64,000 nt of DNA from Hyphomicrobiales bacterium. Lineage in GTDB: Bacteria > Pseudomonadota > Alphaproteobacteria > Rhizobiales > CAJQND01. A model generated the notes under the pieces. The model had not been told where the DNA came from. It worked only from the letters and a program-made list of their open reading frames with translations, and searched no databases. The position numbers and the translations under genes were made by a program. Within the stretch, counting starts at the first letter, position 1. Every line of letters starts with the position of its first letter. Below, piece after piece: positions 18,433 through 27,833 of this stretch. The stretch is taken from the NCBI GenBank assembly GCA_028285595.1, contig JANQOW010000029.1, positions 1 through 64,000 on the forward strand, in the 5' to 3' direction.

Positions 18433-19754
18433 TGTCGTACGAGATGATCGCCCTGTTCATGTTTGCGTCCATGATGCTGATGCTGGCCACCGGTCAGCGG
18501 GTGTTTGGGGCCATCGGGGCGGTGGCGTCCGTGTCCGCCTTGCTGCTGTGGGGCACGGGCTCTTCAGATCTGCCGTTTTCTGCCGTGATGAAGGTGATGA
18601 AGTGGTACCCGCTTTTGACCCTGCCCATGTTCATCTTCATGGGTTACGTGCTTTCGGAATCCAAGATCGCCGATGATCTCTACAAGATGTTCCATGTGTG
18701 GATGGGCCCGGTTCCAGGTGGCCTGGCCATCGGCACCATTGGGCTTATGGTGCTGGTTTCGGCCATGAACGGGCTCTCGGTGGCCGGCATGGCCATCGGC
18801 GCCACCATTGCCCTGCCGGAGCTCTTACGACGCGGCTACGACAAGCGCATGGTGACAGGCGTGGTCCAGGCCGGATCCTCGCTCGGGATCCTGGTGCCGC
18901 CCTCGGTTGTCCTGGTGCTCTACGCCATGATTGCGCGCCAGCCCGTGGGCCAGCTTTGGCTGGCGGGCGTCTTTCCCGGCCTGATGATGGCGGCCATGTT
19001 CATCATCTATATCGCCGTGCGCTGCCGTCTGCAGCCGCATCTGGGCCCTGTGCTGCCCAAGGAAGAGCGCACCGTTCCCATGGCCGAGAAGATCAAGCTG
19101 CTGGGCGCCGGCATTTTGCCCGTGGGCATCTTCGCGGCGATGATCGTGCCTTTCATCAGCGGCTATACCAGTCTGGTGGAGAGCTCCGCCGTGGGGGCCA
19201 TGACCGCATTCCTCGCCGCAGTCGTCAAAGGCCGCATGACCCGCGAGGTGTTCGAGGTGTCGGTGCGCCAGACGCTGGCGATCAGTTGCATGTTCATGTG
19301 GATCATCGTGGCCGCGCTTGGCTTTGGCGCGGTGTTCGACGGACTTGGCGCGGTGCGCGCGATCGACGACCTCTTCACCGAGCAGCTCGGTCTCAACCCG
19401 TGGATGATCCTCATCCTCATGCAGCTTTCGTTCCTGCTCATGGGCACGTTCCTGGACGACACGGCCATGCTGGTCATCGTCGCCCCGCTCTACGTGCCGC
19501 TGGTGAAGATCCTGGGCTTTGATCTCATCTGGTATGGTGTGCTCTACACCATCACCACCCAGATCGCCTACATGACCCCGCCCTTTGGATATAACCTGTT
19601 CCTCATGCGAGCGATGGCCCCGCCTGAGATTTCGCTGAAGGACATCTACACCTCGATCATTCCGTTTGTGATGGTCATGATCCTGGCGCTTACCTTGGTG
19701 ATGATCTTCCCGCAGATCGCCCTGTGGCTGCCGCAAACCATCTATGCGAGGTGA
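18432..19754 (+). CDS. TRAP transporter large permease subunit (DctM type)
   Basis: 440 residues with about 12 hydrophobic helices. LPMFIFMGYVLSES, SAMNGLSVAGMAIGATI and GSSLGILVPPSVVLVLY are standard DctM signatures, as is the late MTPPFGYNLFLMRA. It forms the Na+-driven transport channel with the DctQ protein upstream and takes substrate from the binding protein encoded 72 bases downstream. Confidence 0.94.
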   Translation: MSYEMIALFMFASMMLMLATGQRVFGAIGAVASVSALLLWGTGSSDLPFSAVMKVMKWYPLLTLPMFIFMGYVLSESKIADDLYKMFHVWMGPVPGGLAIGTIGLMVLVSAMNGLSVAGMAIGATIALPELLRRGYDKRMVTGVVQAGSSLGILVPPSVVLVLYAMIARQPVGQLWLAGVFPGLMMAAMFIIYIAVRCRLQPHLGPVLPKEERTVPMAEKIKLLGAGILPVGIFAAMIVPFISGYTSLVESSAVGAMTAFLAAVVKGRMTREVFEVSVRQTLAISCMFMWIIVAALGFGAVFDGLGAVRAIDDLFTEQLGLNPWMILILMQLSFLLMGTFLDDTAMLVIVAPLYVPLVKILGFDLIWYGVLYTITTQIAYMTPPFGYNLFLMRAMAPPEISLKDIYTSIIPFVMVMILALTLVMIFPQIALWLPQTIYAR

Positions 19755-19825
19755 GCGCTTATTGGAATTACCCCCGGAGAAATGGTTCTCCATACTTCAA
19801 GAAAATCCACAACAGACAGGAGGAT

Positions 19826-20869
19826 ATGATGACAACACGACGTAAGGTCTTAACCGGGATCGGCGCAGCCGGGGCCTCCACCCTCGCCGCACCAGCCGTG
19901 GTCAAAGCCCAAGCGCCCATCAAATGGCGCATGCAGACCTATTCCGGTGCTCCGCTCGGGGCCCATGTGATCAAGCCTCAGATCGAAGCCTTCAACAAGG
20001 CGGCCAACGGCGAGATGGAAATCGAGCTGTTCTATGCCGACCAGCTGGTGCCCACCGACGAGCTCTTCCGCGCCATGCAGAAGGGCACCATCGATGCGGT
20101 GCAGTCGGACGACGCCACCATGGCCTCCCCGGTCGACATCAACGTGTTCGGCGGCTACTTCCCCTTCTCCACCCGCTACAGCCTCGATCTGCCGGTTCTG
20201 TTTGCCTATTACGGCCTGAACGAGATCTGGGCGGAGGCCTATGGCGAGGTTGAGAATGTGGAGTGGCTGGGCGCCGGCGCCTGGGATCCGCTGCACATCT
20301 TCACCAAGGACCCGATCCGTTCGCTGGCCGACATGAAGGGCAAGCGGGTGTTCGGCGTGCCGACCGCAGGCCGCTTCCTCTCCCGCTATGGCCTGGTGCC
20401 CGTCACCGTGCCGTGGGAAGATGTGGAAACCGCCATCCAAACCGGCGACCTTGACGGCGTGGCCTGGTGCGGCTTCACCGAGGCCTACGAAGTGGGCTGG
20501 GCTGATGTGTGCAACTACGCGCTGTTGAACAACGTCACCGGCGCCTGGTGCGGCTCCTACTTCGCCAACTCCGAAAGCTGGGCGAAGGTTCCCCCGCACC
20601 TGCAAGAGCTCTTCAAGATCACCATCGATCAGTCTCACTACTACCGCCAGGTCTGGTACTGGGGCGGCGAAGCCAAACTGCGCGTGGAAGGCAAGAAGAT
20701 GGAGCTGACCACCATTCCGGCTGAAGAGTGGGATCAGGTGGTGAAAGACTCAGCAGAGTTCTGGGACGAGCTCGCCTCCGCCAGCCCGCGCGCGGCCAAG
20801 GTGGTGCAGATCTTCAAGGACTATTCTGCGGTGATGGAAAAGGTCGGCGTGCCGTACCGGTACTCGTAA
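19826..20869 (+). CDS. TRAP transporter solute-binding protein (DctP/TakP family)
   Basis: 347 residues from ATG 19826 (or 19829), right behind ACAGGAGG. TTRRKVLTG is a Tat signal ending near VVKAQA, so it is exported folded, unlike most Sec-exported DctP proteins. KWRMQTYSGAP, the conserved GRFLSRYGLVPVT segment and GDLDGVAWCGFTEAYEVGW resemble TakP-type proteins that bind 2-oxo acids or related carboxylates. The ligand remains a guess. A strong terminator follows the gene. Confidence 0.9.
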   Translation: MMTTRRKVLTGIGAAGASTLAAPAVVKAQAPIKWRMQTYSGAPLGAHVIKPQIEAFNKAANGEMEIELFYADQLVPTDELFRAMQKGTIDAVQSDDATMASPVDINVFGGYFPFSTRYSLDLPVLFAYYGLNEIWAEAYGEVENVEWLGAGAWDPLHIFTKDPIRSLADMKGKRVFGVPTAGRFLSRYGLVPVTVPWEDVETAIQTGDLDGVAWCGFTEAYEVGWADVCNYALLNNVTGAWCGSYFANSESWAKVPPHLQELFKITIDQSHYYRQVWYWGGEAKLRVEGKKMELTTIPAEEWDQVVKDSAEFWDELASASPRAAKVVQIFKDYSAVMEKVGVPYRYS

Positions 20870-20893
20870 ACTGACCTGAGCCGACGAGATGAG

Positions 20894-20923
20894 ACCCCGG
20901 AGCAGAGATGCTCCGGGGTTTTT
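20894..20923 (+). terminator. Rho-independent terminator after TRAP operon
   Basis: A perfect 10-bp stem, CCCCGGAGCA (20895-20904) with TGCTCCGGGG (20909-20918), has a GAGA tetraloop and is followed directly by TTTTT. It ends the TRAP transcript exactly where the convergent N-formylglutamate gene stops. Confidence 0.95.
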
Positions 20924-21687
20924 CATTTGGCGCGCACGGTTTCCAGCGCTTCACCGATCAGGCCGTGCAACATGGCGGCCACATCCGCACACGCCTCAGG
21001 GGTGGCCACAAGATCGTTCCTGATCTCGATCATCACGTTGAGCACGCCGTTTGTGAGCCCGTGGAGCTTCAAGGTGTGGGTGACGCCGTCTGCGGGACCA
21101 TAAGGCTCATTGCGCAGCGTCTTCATCTGCGTGTGCCGCGGGGCCGCAGTGAGCATGGCATCGGCGAGGCGGGTGTCGGCATCATGCAGGATGCCCAGTT
21201 CCACCGCCCGGGGTTTGCCGTGATAGACCGGCACGAAGCTGTGAATGGTCACCAGCGCCGCGTCCGGCCCGGCCTTGGCCATCACCTCCTCCACGCAGCG
21301 GGTAAAGGGCCGATAGACCGCCTCAGTGCGCCGGTCGCGTTCTGACTGGTCGAGGCTCATATTGCCAGGCACATCGAACAGCTCGCTGCGGGCCGGCATG
21401 GCGCTTTCGGCCTCCGGCGGGCGGTTGCAATCATAGATCAGCCGCGAAACCTCACCGCGCACGAAGGGGGCGTTAAGCGATGTGCTAAGATGCTCCGACA
21501 CCAGCGCCGCGCCGGGATCCCAGGCAATGTGGCTGGTTCTAGCCTCTTCGCTGAGCCCCAGATTGTTGAAGGCCGGCGGGATGTGGTGGGACGCATGCTC
21601 GCAGACGATAACCACCTTGCCGGAGCCGTTCGGGTTGAGGAGGGAGACGACGGAACCGGGACCTAGTTCCGTTTTGGTTTGAGACAT
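20923..21687 (-). CDS. N-formylglutamate amidohydrolase family protein
   Basis: 254 residues. EHASHHIP (30-37), GAALVSEHLS, LIYDCNRPP and the IHSFVPVYHGKPR segment match the FGase/HutG family, zinc hydrolases that release formate from N-formyl-L-glutamate in histidine breakdown. No hut genes adjoin it, so a related N-acyl amino acid could be the substrate. It converges on the TRAP operon and shares its terminator region. Confidence 0.85.
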   Translation of the reverse strand: MSQTKTELGPGSVVSLLNPNGSGKVVIVCEHASHHIPPAFNNLGLSEEARTSHIAWDPGAALVSEHLSTSLNAPFVRGEVSRLIYDCNRPPEAESAMPARSELFDVPGNMSLDQSERDRRTEAVYRPFTRCVEEVMAKAGPDAALVTIHSFVPVYHGKPRAVELGILHDADTRLADAMLTAAPRHTQMKTLRNEPYGPADGVTHTLKLHGLTNGVLNVMIEIRNDLVATPEACADVAAMLHGLIGEALETVRAK

Positions 21688-21887
21688 GAGACCGGGGTGC
21701 TCCAGGCGGGTTAGTTGCGGGTTCCAGTTTACGGAGATTCGCCGGGCCGTGAACTGTCAAATGTCGAGCAGCAATACGGCATACGGTCTGGGAGACGGTC
21801 GGCTTGGCTTTCCGCGCTACAGCCCATAGGGAAACGTGCGCGGTATCGTGTTACCCTGCGAAACGACCATGGATGGTACAGTGGGCA

Positions 21888-22019
21888 ATGACGTTATTTG
21901 GCGAGATCGCGCGATTGTTGGGGAAGCTTTTGCCGTCTCAGATCTCATCCAAGTTGGTCGACGCACTCACCACTCTGGTGACCTCTCCAAAGATGAAAGG
22001 GGTTGGGAATGCTAAGTGA
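21888..22019 (+). CDS. possible 43-residue small protein
   Basis: A short frame from ATG 21888 encodes an amphipathic stretch beginning MTLFGEIARLLGKLLPSQ. Its stop lies 10 bases inside the start of the following membrane-protein frame, an overlap suggesting coupling. No family is recognised and coding is uncertain. The preceding 200 bases back to 21688 hold no other gene I can support and probably contain the promoters of the divergent genes. Confidence 0.25.
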   Translation: MTLFGEIARLLGKLLPSQISSKLVDALTTLVTSPKMKGVGNAK

Positions 22020-22341
22020 TGGTCAGATCATGACAATTGATTTCATGCTTTTTGGCACCTGCGTCGGCTTATTTGTCCTATTGGTGTACTTCGCCCTGCG
22101 ATTTTTGATCCCTTTGCGGTTGGCGAGCAAGACCAAGGACGGCCGGCCCCTCAATTTCTGGGAGATCGACCGCAGCAACCCCACCAAGCTATTGGGTGAC
22201 TTTCTCTTTCCCCCGCCCGAATTCTCACAGCATCACAGGAGGTTCTCGTGGTCATTGAATGCGATGACTATTGCAACGGTCATCATGTTCATCTGGGCAG
22301 CGATCATAAGACCAGCTTTGAAAGCGGGTGGCGGCGGCTGA
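22009..22341 (+). CDS. small inner-membrane protein of unknown function
   Basis: About 110 residues from ATG 22009. Two hydrophobic helices are visible: FGTCVGLFVLLVYFALRFLI at the N-terminus and ATVIMFIWAAIIRPAL near the C-terminus, joined by a polar loop with GRPLNFWEIDRSNPTK. No family is recognised. It overlaps the small frame upstream. The 248 bases between it and the LtrA gene show nothing I can support. Confidence 0.5.
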   Translation: MLSDGQIMTIDFMLFGTCVGLFVLLVYFALRFLIPLRLASKTKDGRPLNFWEIDRSNPTKLLGDFLFPPPEFSQHHRRFSWSLNAMTIATVIMFIWAAIIRPALKAGGGG

Positions 22342-22589
22342 CGGCCAGAAAGGTATGGCCGCACATGATGCTGCGTCCGATGGATTGGACCTGCCCCGGC
22401 TCGCATCGCAGCAGCTTTCATCACCTGATCGGAAGGTTACCAAAAGTAAACTGCTTGAACTCTTTTCCGTGCCGTCACAACCTACCGTCCATTCTGCGGC
22501 GCGCCGGCGGGCAGATGATGCCTGGCCGGTTCGAAGATCCGGTTCGCGCAGTTTCGGCCTTTTAGATAACAGAAAGAGCACGTTCCAAA

Positions 22590-23780
22590 ATGGCATTGCA
22601 TCACCATCCGATGTGGCGGAAGCCGCAGCATCACCATGAGCTCGACCATGCCCATGATCATGTCCATTGGGTCGAACTGTTTTACGACCTGATCCATGTG
22701 GTGACGATTTTTCTGCTGGGAAACTATCTGTCTCACCATCTGGACCTCAACGGCTTCATCGTGTTCGCCGGGGTCTTCGTGACGCTGTGGTACGCCTGGG
22801 GCGAGCTGAGCATCTTCAACTCGATTTATGTCAGCACGGACGTGTGGCACCGGCTCATCATGTCCGCGATGATCTGCACGGTCATGTTCATGGCGGCGGC
22901 CATTCCGGACATTGAGGGGAAAGGATGGGTCTTCTTCGCCATCGGCTTCGCCGTGAACCGGGCCATGATGGCGGCGCTCTACTGGCGGGCGCGACGGGCC
23001 AATACCGAGAGCCGCTCCATGTGCCTGGAGCAGGTGCGCAATTTCTCCATCTTTGCCGTTGTGTTTGCAGTCGCGGCCTTCTTGCCGAAGCCGCTCTCCT
23101 ATTGGGTCTTCGGGGCAGCCCTTGTGGCCACGCAAGTGGTTTACATGATCCCCAAGATCACGGTTCTACGATTTGAACGGTTCGTGCCGCGCCTTGGCCA
23201 CATGTCCGAACGGTTTGCTCTGCTGACCCTGATCGTGCTGGGAGAAGGCTTCTTCAAGCTGGTCGTCACGCTTTCGGAGAAGGGCATCTACAAGGTCGCC
23301 CCGGACGTGCTGATCAACTTTGTGATCGGGGGTGTCTCGATGTTCGTGATGTGCTGGACCTACTTCGATTTCGTGGGCAACGCCAAACCGAAGGATGAAA
23401 AATCGTCGACCCTGGTGCTCTGGTGGCTTGCCCACCTGGTTTTGATGATGTGTGGCGTTTTGGTGGGTGTTGCCCTGGCGGCCGAAGTGAAAGTCGGGTT
23501 CTGGGAGCCTTATCCAACGAAGTATGCGGCGATAGGGTGTTTCGGTCTGGCCGGCTACATCGCCATGTTGTGGGCGCTCAGGCATGTGATTGAGCACCGG
23601 GTGGCCTCCGATTTCGGCCGATGGGACGTAAGGCTGTTCGGCATAGTTGTGGCGGTTGCCTGTTTCTTCATTGTCCCGCACGTCCCCTCGTTGGTGGGCA
23701 ATCTCATCTGGGGCACCGCCCTGTTTTCACAGATCGCCATTCCCGTAACCCGCGCGTGGAGGACATACCGCCATGCCTGA
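22590..23780 (+). CDS. low temperature requirement protein A (LtrA) family membrane protein
   Basis: 396 residues. A histidine-rich cytosolic head (HHELDHAHDHVHW) is followed by the family motif WVELFYDLIHVV and about ten further membrane helices, including the conserved LIVLGEGFFKLV segment (compare LGE). LtrA was named from a Listeria cold-growth mutant; its biochemical function is unknown. The stop overlaps the start of the K+ channel gene by eight bases, so the two are coupled. Confidence 0.88.
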   Translation: MALHHHPMWRKPQHHHELDHAHDHVHWVELFYDLIHVVTIFLLGNYLSHHLDLNGFIVFAGVFVTLWYAWGELSIFNSIYVSTDVWHRLIMSAMICTVMFMAAAIPDIEGKGWVFFAIGFAVNRAMMAALYWRARRANTESRSMCLEQVRNFSIFAVVFAVAAFLPKPLSYWVFGAALVATQVVYMIPKITVLRFERFVPRLGHMSERFALLTLIVLGEGFFKLVVTLSEKGIYKVAPDVLINFVIGGVSMFVMCWTYFDFVGNAKPKDEKSSTLVLWWLAHLVLMMCGVLVGVALAAEVKVGFWEPYPTKYAAIGCFGLAGYIAMLWALRHVIEHRVASDFGRWDVRLFGIVVAVACFFIVPHVPSLVGNLIWGTALFSQIAIPVTRAWRTYRHA

Positions 23781-24732
23781 CGCCGCCCTTAGCCGCAAAA
23801 GCGCCCGTGCCCGTGTTTATTGGTGGCTCGAACGCCCCGACCGTGCGGCGGTCGGTCCGTGGATCTTGGAGATCGCCTTAGTCACATTGATTACCCTGAA
23901 CGTTGCCGCGGTCATTCTGGAAACCGTGGACCCGATCTATGCCCGCTGGCGGCAGGCGTTCAATGTGTTCGAGGCGCTTTCCTTGAGCGTGTTCGTGGCC
24001 GAGTATGCCGCGCGCCTGTGGGTCTCGCGTGAGGACCCCGAGGTGCGCTCGCGGTTCTCCTGGGCCATAACACCCCTGGCCCTTATCGACTTGTTGGCCA
24101 TATTGCCGGCGTTGCTTTACCTGTTCGTCCCCATCGACTTGCGGATCTTGCGCACGTTCAGGATGCTTCGCCTGCTGAAGCTGACACGCTACTCCCCGGC
24201 GCTTGGCATGTTGTTGGCCGTCTTCGAAGAGGAGGCCGGCGCCTTCTTTGCCGGATTTTTCATTTTGCTGCTGATGCTGATCTTTGCGGCAAGCGGTGCC
24301 TGGCTGGCGGAGCACAAGGTTCAGCCCGAGGCGTTTGGCTCGATACCAGCCGCGATGTGGTGGGCGGTCGCGACGCTCACCACGGTGGGCTACGGCGATG
24401 TCACGCCGATCACCGTGGCCGGCAAGATCTTTGGCGCGTTGATCACCATCGTCGGGATCGGCATGGCGGCGCTTCCGGCCGGGATCATTGCCACCGGGCT
24501 GAATGACCAACTCCACCGCCGCCGCGCCAGTTTGGAGCGTGAGTTTCGAAAGGCCTTGGAGGACGGCGCCATTTGCGATGCGGAGGAGACTGAGATTGAA
24601 GCGCTGCGCAAGAAGCTGGGGCTGTCACGCCGCGCCGCCCATCACATCCGCGAGCGCGTAGAGGCTGAGATGCCGGCGTCTCAGGAGCGGTGCCGGCACT
24701 GCGGCAAGCTGCTTGCGGCCGAAGCGCAATGA
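23773..24732 (+). CDS. voltage-gated-type potassium channel
   Basis: 319 residues. Six membrane helices with an S4-like arginine helix (LRILRTFRMLRLLK, about 130-143), a pore helix and the selectivity filter TTVGYGD near residue 199. The cytosolic tail is coiled and ends in CRHCGKLL, half of a zinc-ribbon-like motif. It overlaps the LtrA gene, pointing to a joint role in membrane potential or osmotic and cold adaptation; this is inferred only from gene order. Confidence 0.92.
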   Translation: MPDAALSRKSARARVYWWLERPDRAAVGPWILEIALVTLITLNVAAVILETVDPIYARWRQAFNVFEALSLSVFVAEYAARLWVSREDPEVRSRFSWAITPLALIDLLAILPALLYLFVPIDLRILRTFRMLRLLKLTRYSPALGMLLAVFEEEAGAFFAGFFILLLMLIFAASGAWLAEHKVQPEAFGSIPAAMWWAVATLTTVGYGDVTPITVAGKIFGALITIVGIGMAALPAGIIATGLNDQLHRRRASLEREFRKALEDGAICDAEETEIEALRKKLGLSRRAAHHIRERVEAEMPASQERCRHCGKLLAAEAQ

Positions 24733-24834
24733 GCTGAGTGTGTTCGCCCGCTTGAGGCCGATGTCTATGAGCGCTCGCTGTTCGCTGATATGGATGATGC
24801 GTCTTGGATAAAGCATGTGAGTTGGAGAAGTCAT

Positions 24835-25731
24835 ATGAACGGTTCCTCGAAGGTTGCAGTGATCGGTCTGGGGTCCATGGGGTACGGGATTGCCCAGTCG
24901 TGCCTTCGGGCCGGTCATGAGACCTATGGATGCGATGTGGTTCCCTCCCAGGTCGAACGGTTTCGAGCGGAAGGGGGCGCAACGGCGGAATTGGTGGAGA
25001 TCGCACCTGAGCTTGATGCGGTCGTCGTCGTGGTGCTGAACGCGGCGCAAACCCAGTCCGTTCTGTTCGGAGACGACGCTCTGGTCTCGCGCCTCAAGCC
25101 GGGCGCGGTGGTGCTGGCCTGCGCCACTGTTCCCCCTGATTTTGCACGCGACATGGAGCAAAGATGCACGGCCGCCGGCGTGCATTATCTCGACGCGCCC
25201 ATCTCCGGGGGGTCGGCGAAAGCGGCAACAGGGCAATTGTCCATCATGGCCTCCGCCAAACCCGAAGCGTTCACAGTCGCCGGCCCCATACTTGATGCCA
25301 TAGCCGAAACCGTCTTCGAACTCGGAGACGCGGCGGGAGCGGGATCTGCGATGAAGGCGGTCAATCAATTGCTGGCCGGGGTGCACATCGCGACGATGGC
25401 CGAAGCGCTGACATTCGGCATGACGCAGGGCGTGACACCGGAAGCCTTTGTCGATGTGATCAGCAAATGCGCCGGCACCAGTTGGATGCTTGAGAACCGC
25501 GCGCCCCACATCGTGGCCGGGGACTACACACCGCACAGCCAGATCAACATCTGGCCCAAGGACCTTGGCATTGTGCTCGACATTGCGCAGTCTGCTGATT
25601 TCAAAGCCCCCATCACGGCTGCCGCTTTGGAGCAGTATATGGCTGCAGTGGAGCTGGGGCTCGGAGCGGAAGATGATGCCGCCGTGGCGAAAGTCTATGC
25701 GGGCCGCTCGGGATTAACGCTGCCGGAATAG
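24835..25731 (+). CDS. NAD(P)-dependent beta-hydroxyacid dehydrogenase, L-threonate dehydrogenase-like
   Basis: 298 residues from ATG 24835 behind GGAG; the 15 residues of in-frame extension lack support. GLGSMGYGIA (10-19) is the dinucleotide fold, DAPISGGSAKAATGQL the substrate-binding motif, and K in SAMKAVNQLLAG the catalytic lysine of the 6-phosphogluconate/3-hydroxyisobutyrate dehydrogenase family. The sequence style is closest to LtnD, which oxidises L-threonate, but no ltn kinase or isomerase genes are next to it. Confidence 0.82.
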   Translation: MNGSSKVAVIGLGSMGYGIAQSCLRAGHETYGCDVVPSQVERFRAEGGATAELVEIAPELDAVVVVVLNAAQTQSVLFGDDALVSRLKPGAVVLACATVPPDFARDMEQRCTAAGVHYLDAPISGGSAKAATGQLSIMASAKPEAFTVAGPILDAIAETVFELGDAAGAGSAMKAVNQLLAGVHIATMAEALTFGMTQGVTPEAFVDVISKCAGTSWMLENRAPHIVAGDYTPHSQINIWPKDLGIVLDIAQSADFKAPITAAALEQYMAAVELGLGAEDDAAVAKVYAGRSGLTLPE

Positions 25732-25876
25732 GCCTTTGAGCAAGCAGAGGCTGCAAAGACAGCTTTGACGCCAAAGCTCGGCCTGGCCCAGATTTGACAA
25801 GCTCCAAGTTTGCCACCGATACTTCAAGCGGGCGACATAGACGGGAGACGGCAGTGCGCAATCGCATCGAAAGGCC

Positions 25877-26479
25877 ATGGCAAGAGACGACGTAAACACA
25901 AGGGAACCGGAGTTCATTGTCCGGGAAGCAGCTCCGGGCGACGGGGCGAAGATCACCGAACTCTGGTTGTCGGTATTGCCCAAATCTGACGACTGGATGG
26001 CCTGGGTTCCAGACCAGATTGATAACCTGATTGCAAATCACCAGATCTTGTGTGGTCTGATCATGACACAAGGTGAAACCGAACGATGTGCCGCTTTCGG
26101 CATGAGCGCTTTCCTGCATGATCATCTGGTGGAAGAGTTCGTTCGCGCGCCCAGGGCCTACTTCAATGTCCGATTGCTCAACAGACATAAGAACGGCCAC
26201 GACACATTCCTGACGCAGGAACAGCAGGCCGAAAAGAACGCAGCCGATGGGCTGGAAATGTTCGTTCTGGAGTATGTGCAGGAAACCTTCGATTTCGAAG
26301 ATGAGTGGGCGCATCAGTTGCTCAATGCGATTGTGCCGGTTTACCACGCGGTCCATGCGGGCTTTAACATCAAGCGGTCGATGCACGAAACCGAAGATGC
26401 CGTCGGGCATATTCAGATTGCGGGGGGGAAACCCTCGCCTGTTTTCCGTGTCACCCCAAGACCAACACAGCCTGTCTGA
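25877..26479 (+). CDS. N-terminal part of a frameshifted HTH regulator
   Basis: 200 residues in this frame. EFIVREAAPGDGAKITELWLSVL looks like the first strand and helix of a GNAT-like ligand domain, but acetyltransferase motifs are not convincing. The sensible sequence ends at a run of seven G (26422-26428). Removing one G joins it to the frame that encodes a LuxR-type helix-turn-helix, giving a protein of about 325 residues. Either the reading is a sequencing slip, a pseudogene, or an on/off slipped-strand switch. The gene overlaps a convergent gene at its end. Confidence 0.6.
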   Translation: MARDDVNTREPEFIVREAAPGDGAKITELWLSVLPKSDDWMAWVPDQIDNLIANHQILCGLIMTQGETERCAAFGMSAFLHDHLVEEFVRAPRAYFNVRLLNRHKNGHDTFLTQEQQAEKNAADGLEMFVLEYVQETFDFEDEWAHQLLNAIVPVYHAVHAGFNIKRSMHETEDAVGHIQIAGGKPSPVFRVTPRPTQPV

Positions 26480-26855
26480 GCACGGCCTTGGTCCAAGGTC
26501 CGTTTACGGGGTCTCTCGCGATGACGCGAACCAGCCTGCAACAGGTATCGCGAAGGTTCTTTTGTACTATACGCCGCCAAAACTGCGCCTGGTGCCGCGC
26601 GAACAAAAGGTCATCTCTTTGGCCTTGAGCGGGCTGACCGATACGGACATTGCTGAAAAGCTTGGCATGTCTCACGATGGTGTGCGTCAACGCTGGAAAC
26701 GGATAATCGAGCACATCGAAGATGAATTGCCGGATTTGTTTACGCCCGACGGTGACGTTAACCCGGCGAAACGAGGGCTCGAAAAGCGGCGAAAGATCCT
26801 GGCCTATCTCTCCACTCGGCCTTCAGAGTTACGCCCGTTTCATTTGAAGCGCTGA
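26423..26855 (+). pseudogene. C-terminal LuxR/GerE-type HTH part of the frameshifted regulator
   Basis: In the frame one base forward of the previous entry, about 140 residues run from the G tract to the stop. They contain LVPREQKVISLALSGLTDTD, then an IAEKLGMSHDGVRQRWKRI recognition helix, a LuxR-like DNA-binding domain. No ATG, GTG or TTG with a ribosome site lies between the tract and the HTH, so independent translation is unlikely. The last 27 bases overlap the convergent VPLPA-CTERM gene. Confidence 0.6.
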
Positions 26856-27833
26856 CCGCTGGAGTTTCTTCTTACGCCGCGCACCAAGATGCGCAATGCC
26901 CGCAATGCCCAGGAGCAACAGCGGCAAGCTCGCCGGCAGAGGAACCGGCGTGAGTTGCCGGCTGTCGGTCCACATATTGTCTACGATCCCGATTTCAGGC
27001 GCGTTGATGGTGAAGCCGTCGGGCAAGATGAAGGCAGGACCGGTGCTGCTGAAGCCAAGTGAGTTAAAGGCAAGAAAGCTCGAGTTCACCGACGTGTCGC
27101 CATATCCCAGCGCGCTGGAATCACCGGACAGGCGGAAGGTGACGCCGAACAATCCGTCCACGTCCACCATCACGCTCAATGTTGGCGGCTGGGTGAAGAA
27201 GAAGGATTCACTGGGCGGGGAGTTTACGTTGTTTACCATCACATCGTTGCTGGCCACCGCGCCGTCCCGGTCCCCGCCACTGCCGCGCAAGAATGTGCTG
27301 GCCGTCAAACTCGCGCTCCCGTCGCGGACAAAAAAGGTGTCGCTCGGCGCAATCTGTGCAGACACGGATGCGTCAAGCGAGGGCGTCAGTCCGACCTCGA
27401 TGCTGTTGCCATAAGTCCCCACCAATTGGCCCATGGTGAACCCGGCTGCGGCACTCAAGCTCAGCCCGTTGATGATAGTCTCAGCGAAGCCGGAGAAGCC
27501 GGAGACGCCCCGTCCTGCGCCAGAGTCCACGTCGTTTGATCCACGCACACCGACGACACCACCACCTGCAAAACTGGCGCCGCCCACGTTGCAGCCCGCA
27601 GCGCTCGCTGAAAACGTGAGCGATTGGGTTTCTGATCCTCTTTGCAGATCTGAGGCCTGAGCCCCACATCGCCCAATACCCGATACGCCGTTGGAGTAAG
27701 AGACTGTGTTGACAACCGTTGCGGCTTTCACGTCCTGGGCCGGCATCGACACTGAGAACAGCGCCGCCCATGAGATCGCCAAAGCGCTTGAAAACACCCG
27801 TGTCATGGAGAGTGCCTGTGTGGTTCCGATCAT
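26829..27833 (-). CDS. exported VPLPA-CTERM sorting-tail protein
   Basis: 334 residues. A signal peptide (about 10-38, ending near PAQDVKA) and a C-terminal tripartite tail: VPLPASLPLLLLG, a hydrophobic helix, then ARRKKK. This is the VPLPA variant of PEP-CTERM tails, normally cut by an exosortase and linked to the surface. The body is rich in Gly, Ser and Ala with no recognised domain. GAGG precedes ATG 27833. The exosortase itself is not in this window. Confidence 0.85.
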   Translation of the reverse strand: MIGTTQALSMTRVFSSALAISWAALFSVSMPAQDVKAATVVNTVSYSNGVSGIGRCGAQASDLQRGSETQSLTFSASAAGCNVGGASFAGGGVVGVRGSNDVDSGAGRGVSGFSGFAETIINGLSLSAAAGFTMGQLVGTYGNSIEVGLTPSLDASVSAQIAPSDTFFVRDGSASLTASTFLRGSGGDRDGAVASNDVMVNNVNSPPSESFFFTQPPTLSVMVDVDGLFGVTFRLSGDSSALGYGDTSVNSSFLAFNSLGFSSTGPAFILPDGFTINAPEIGIVDNMWTDSRQLTPVPLPASLPLLLLGIAGIAHLGARRKKKLQRSALQMKRA

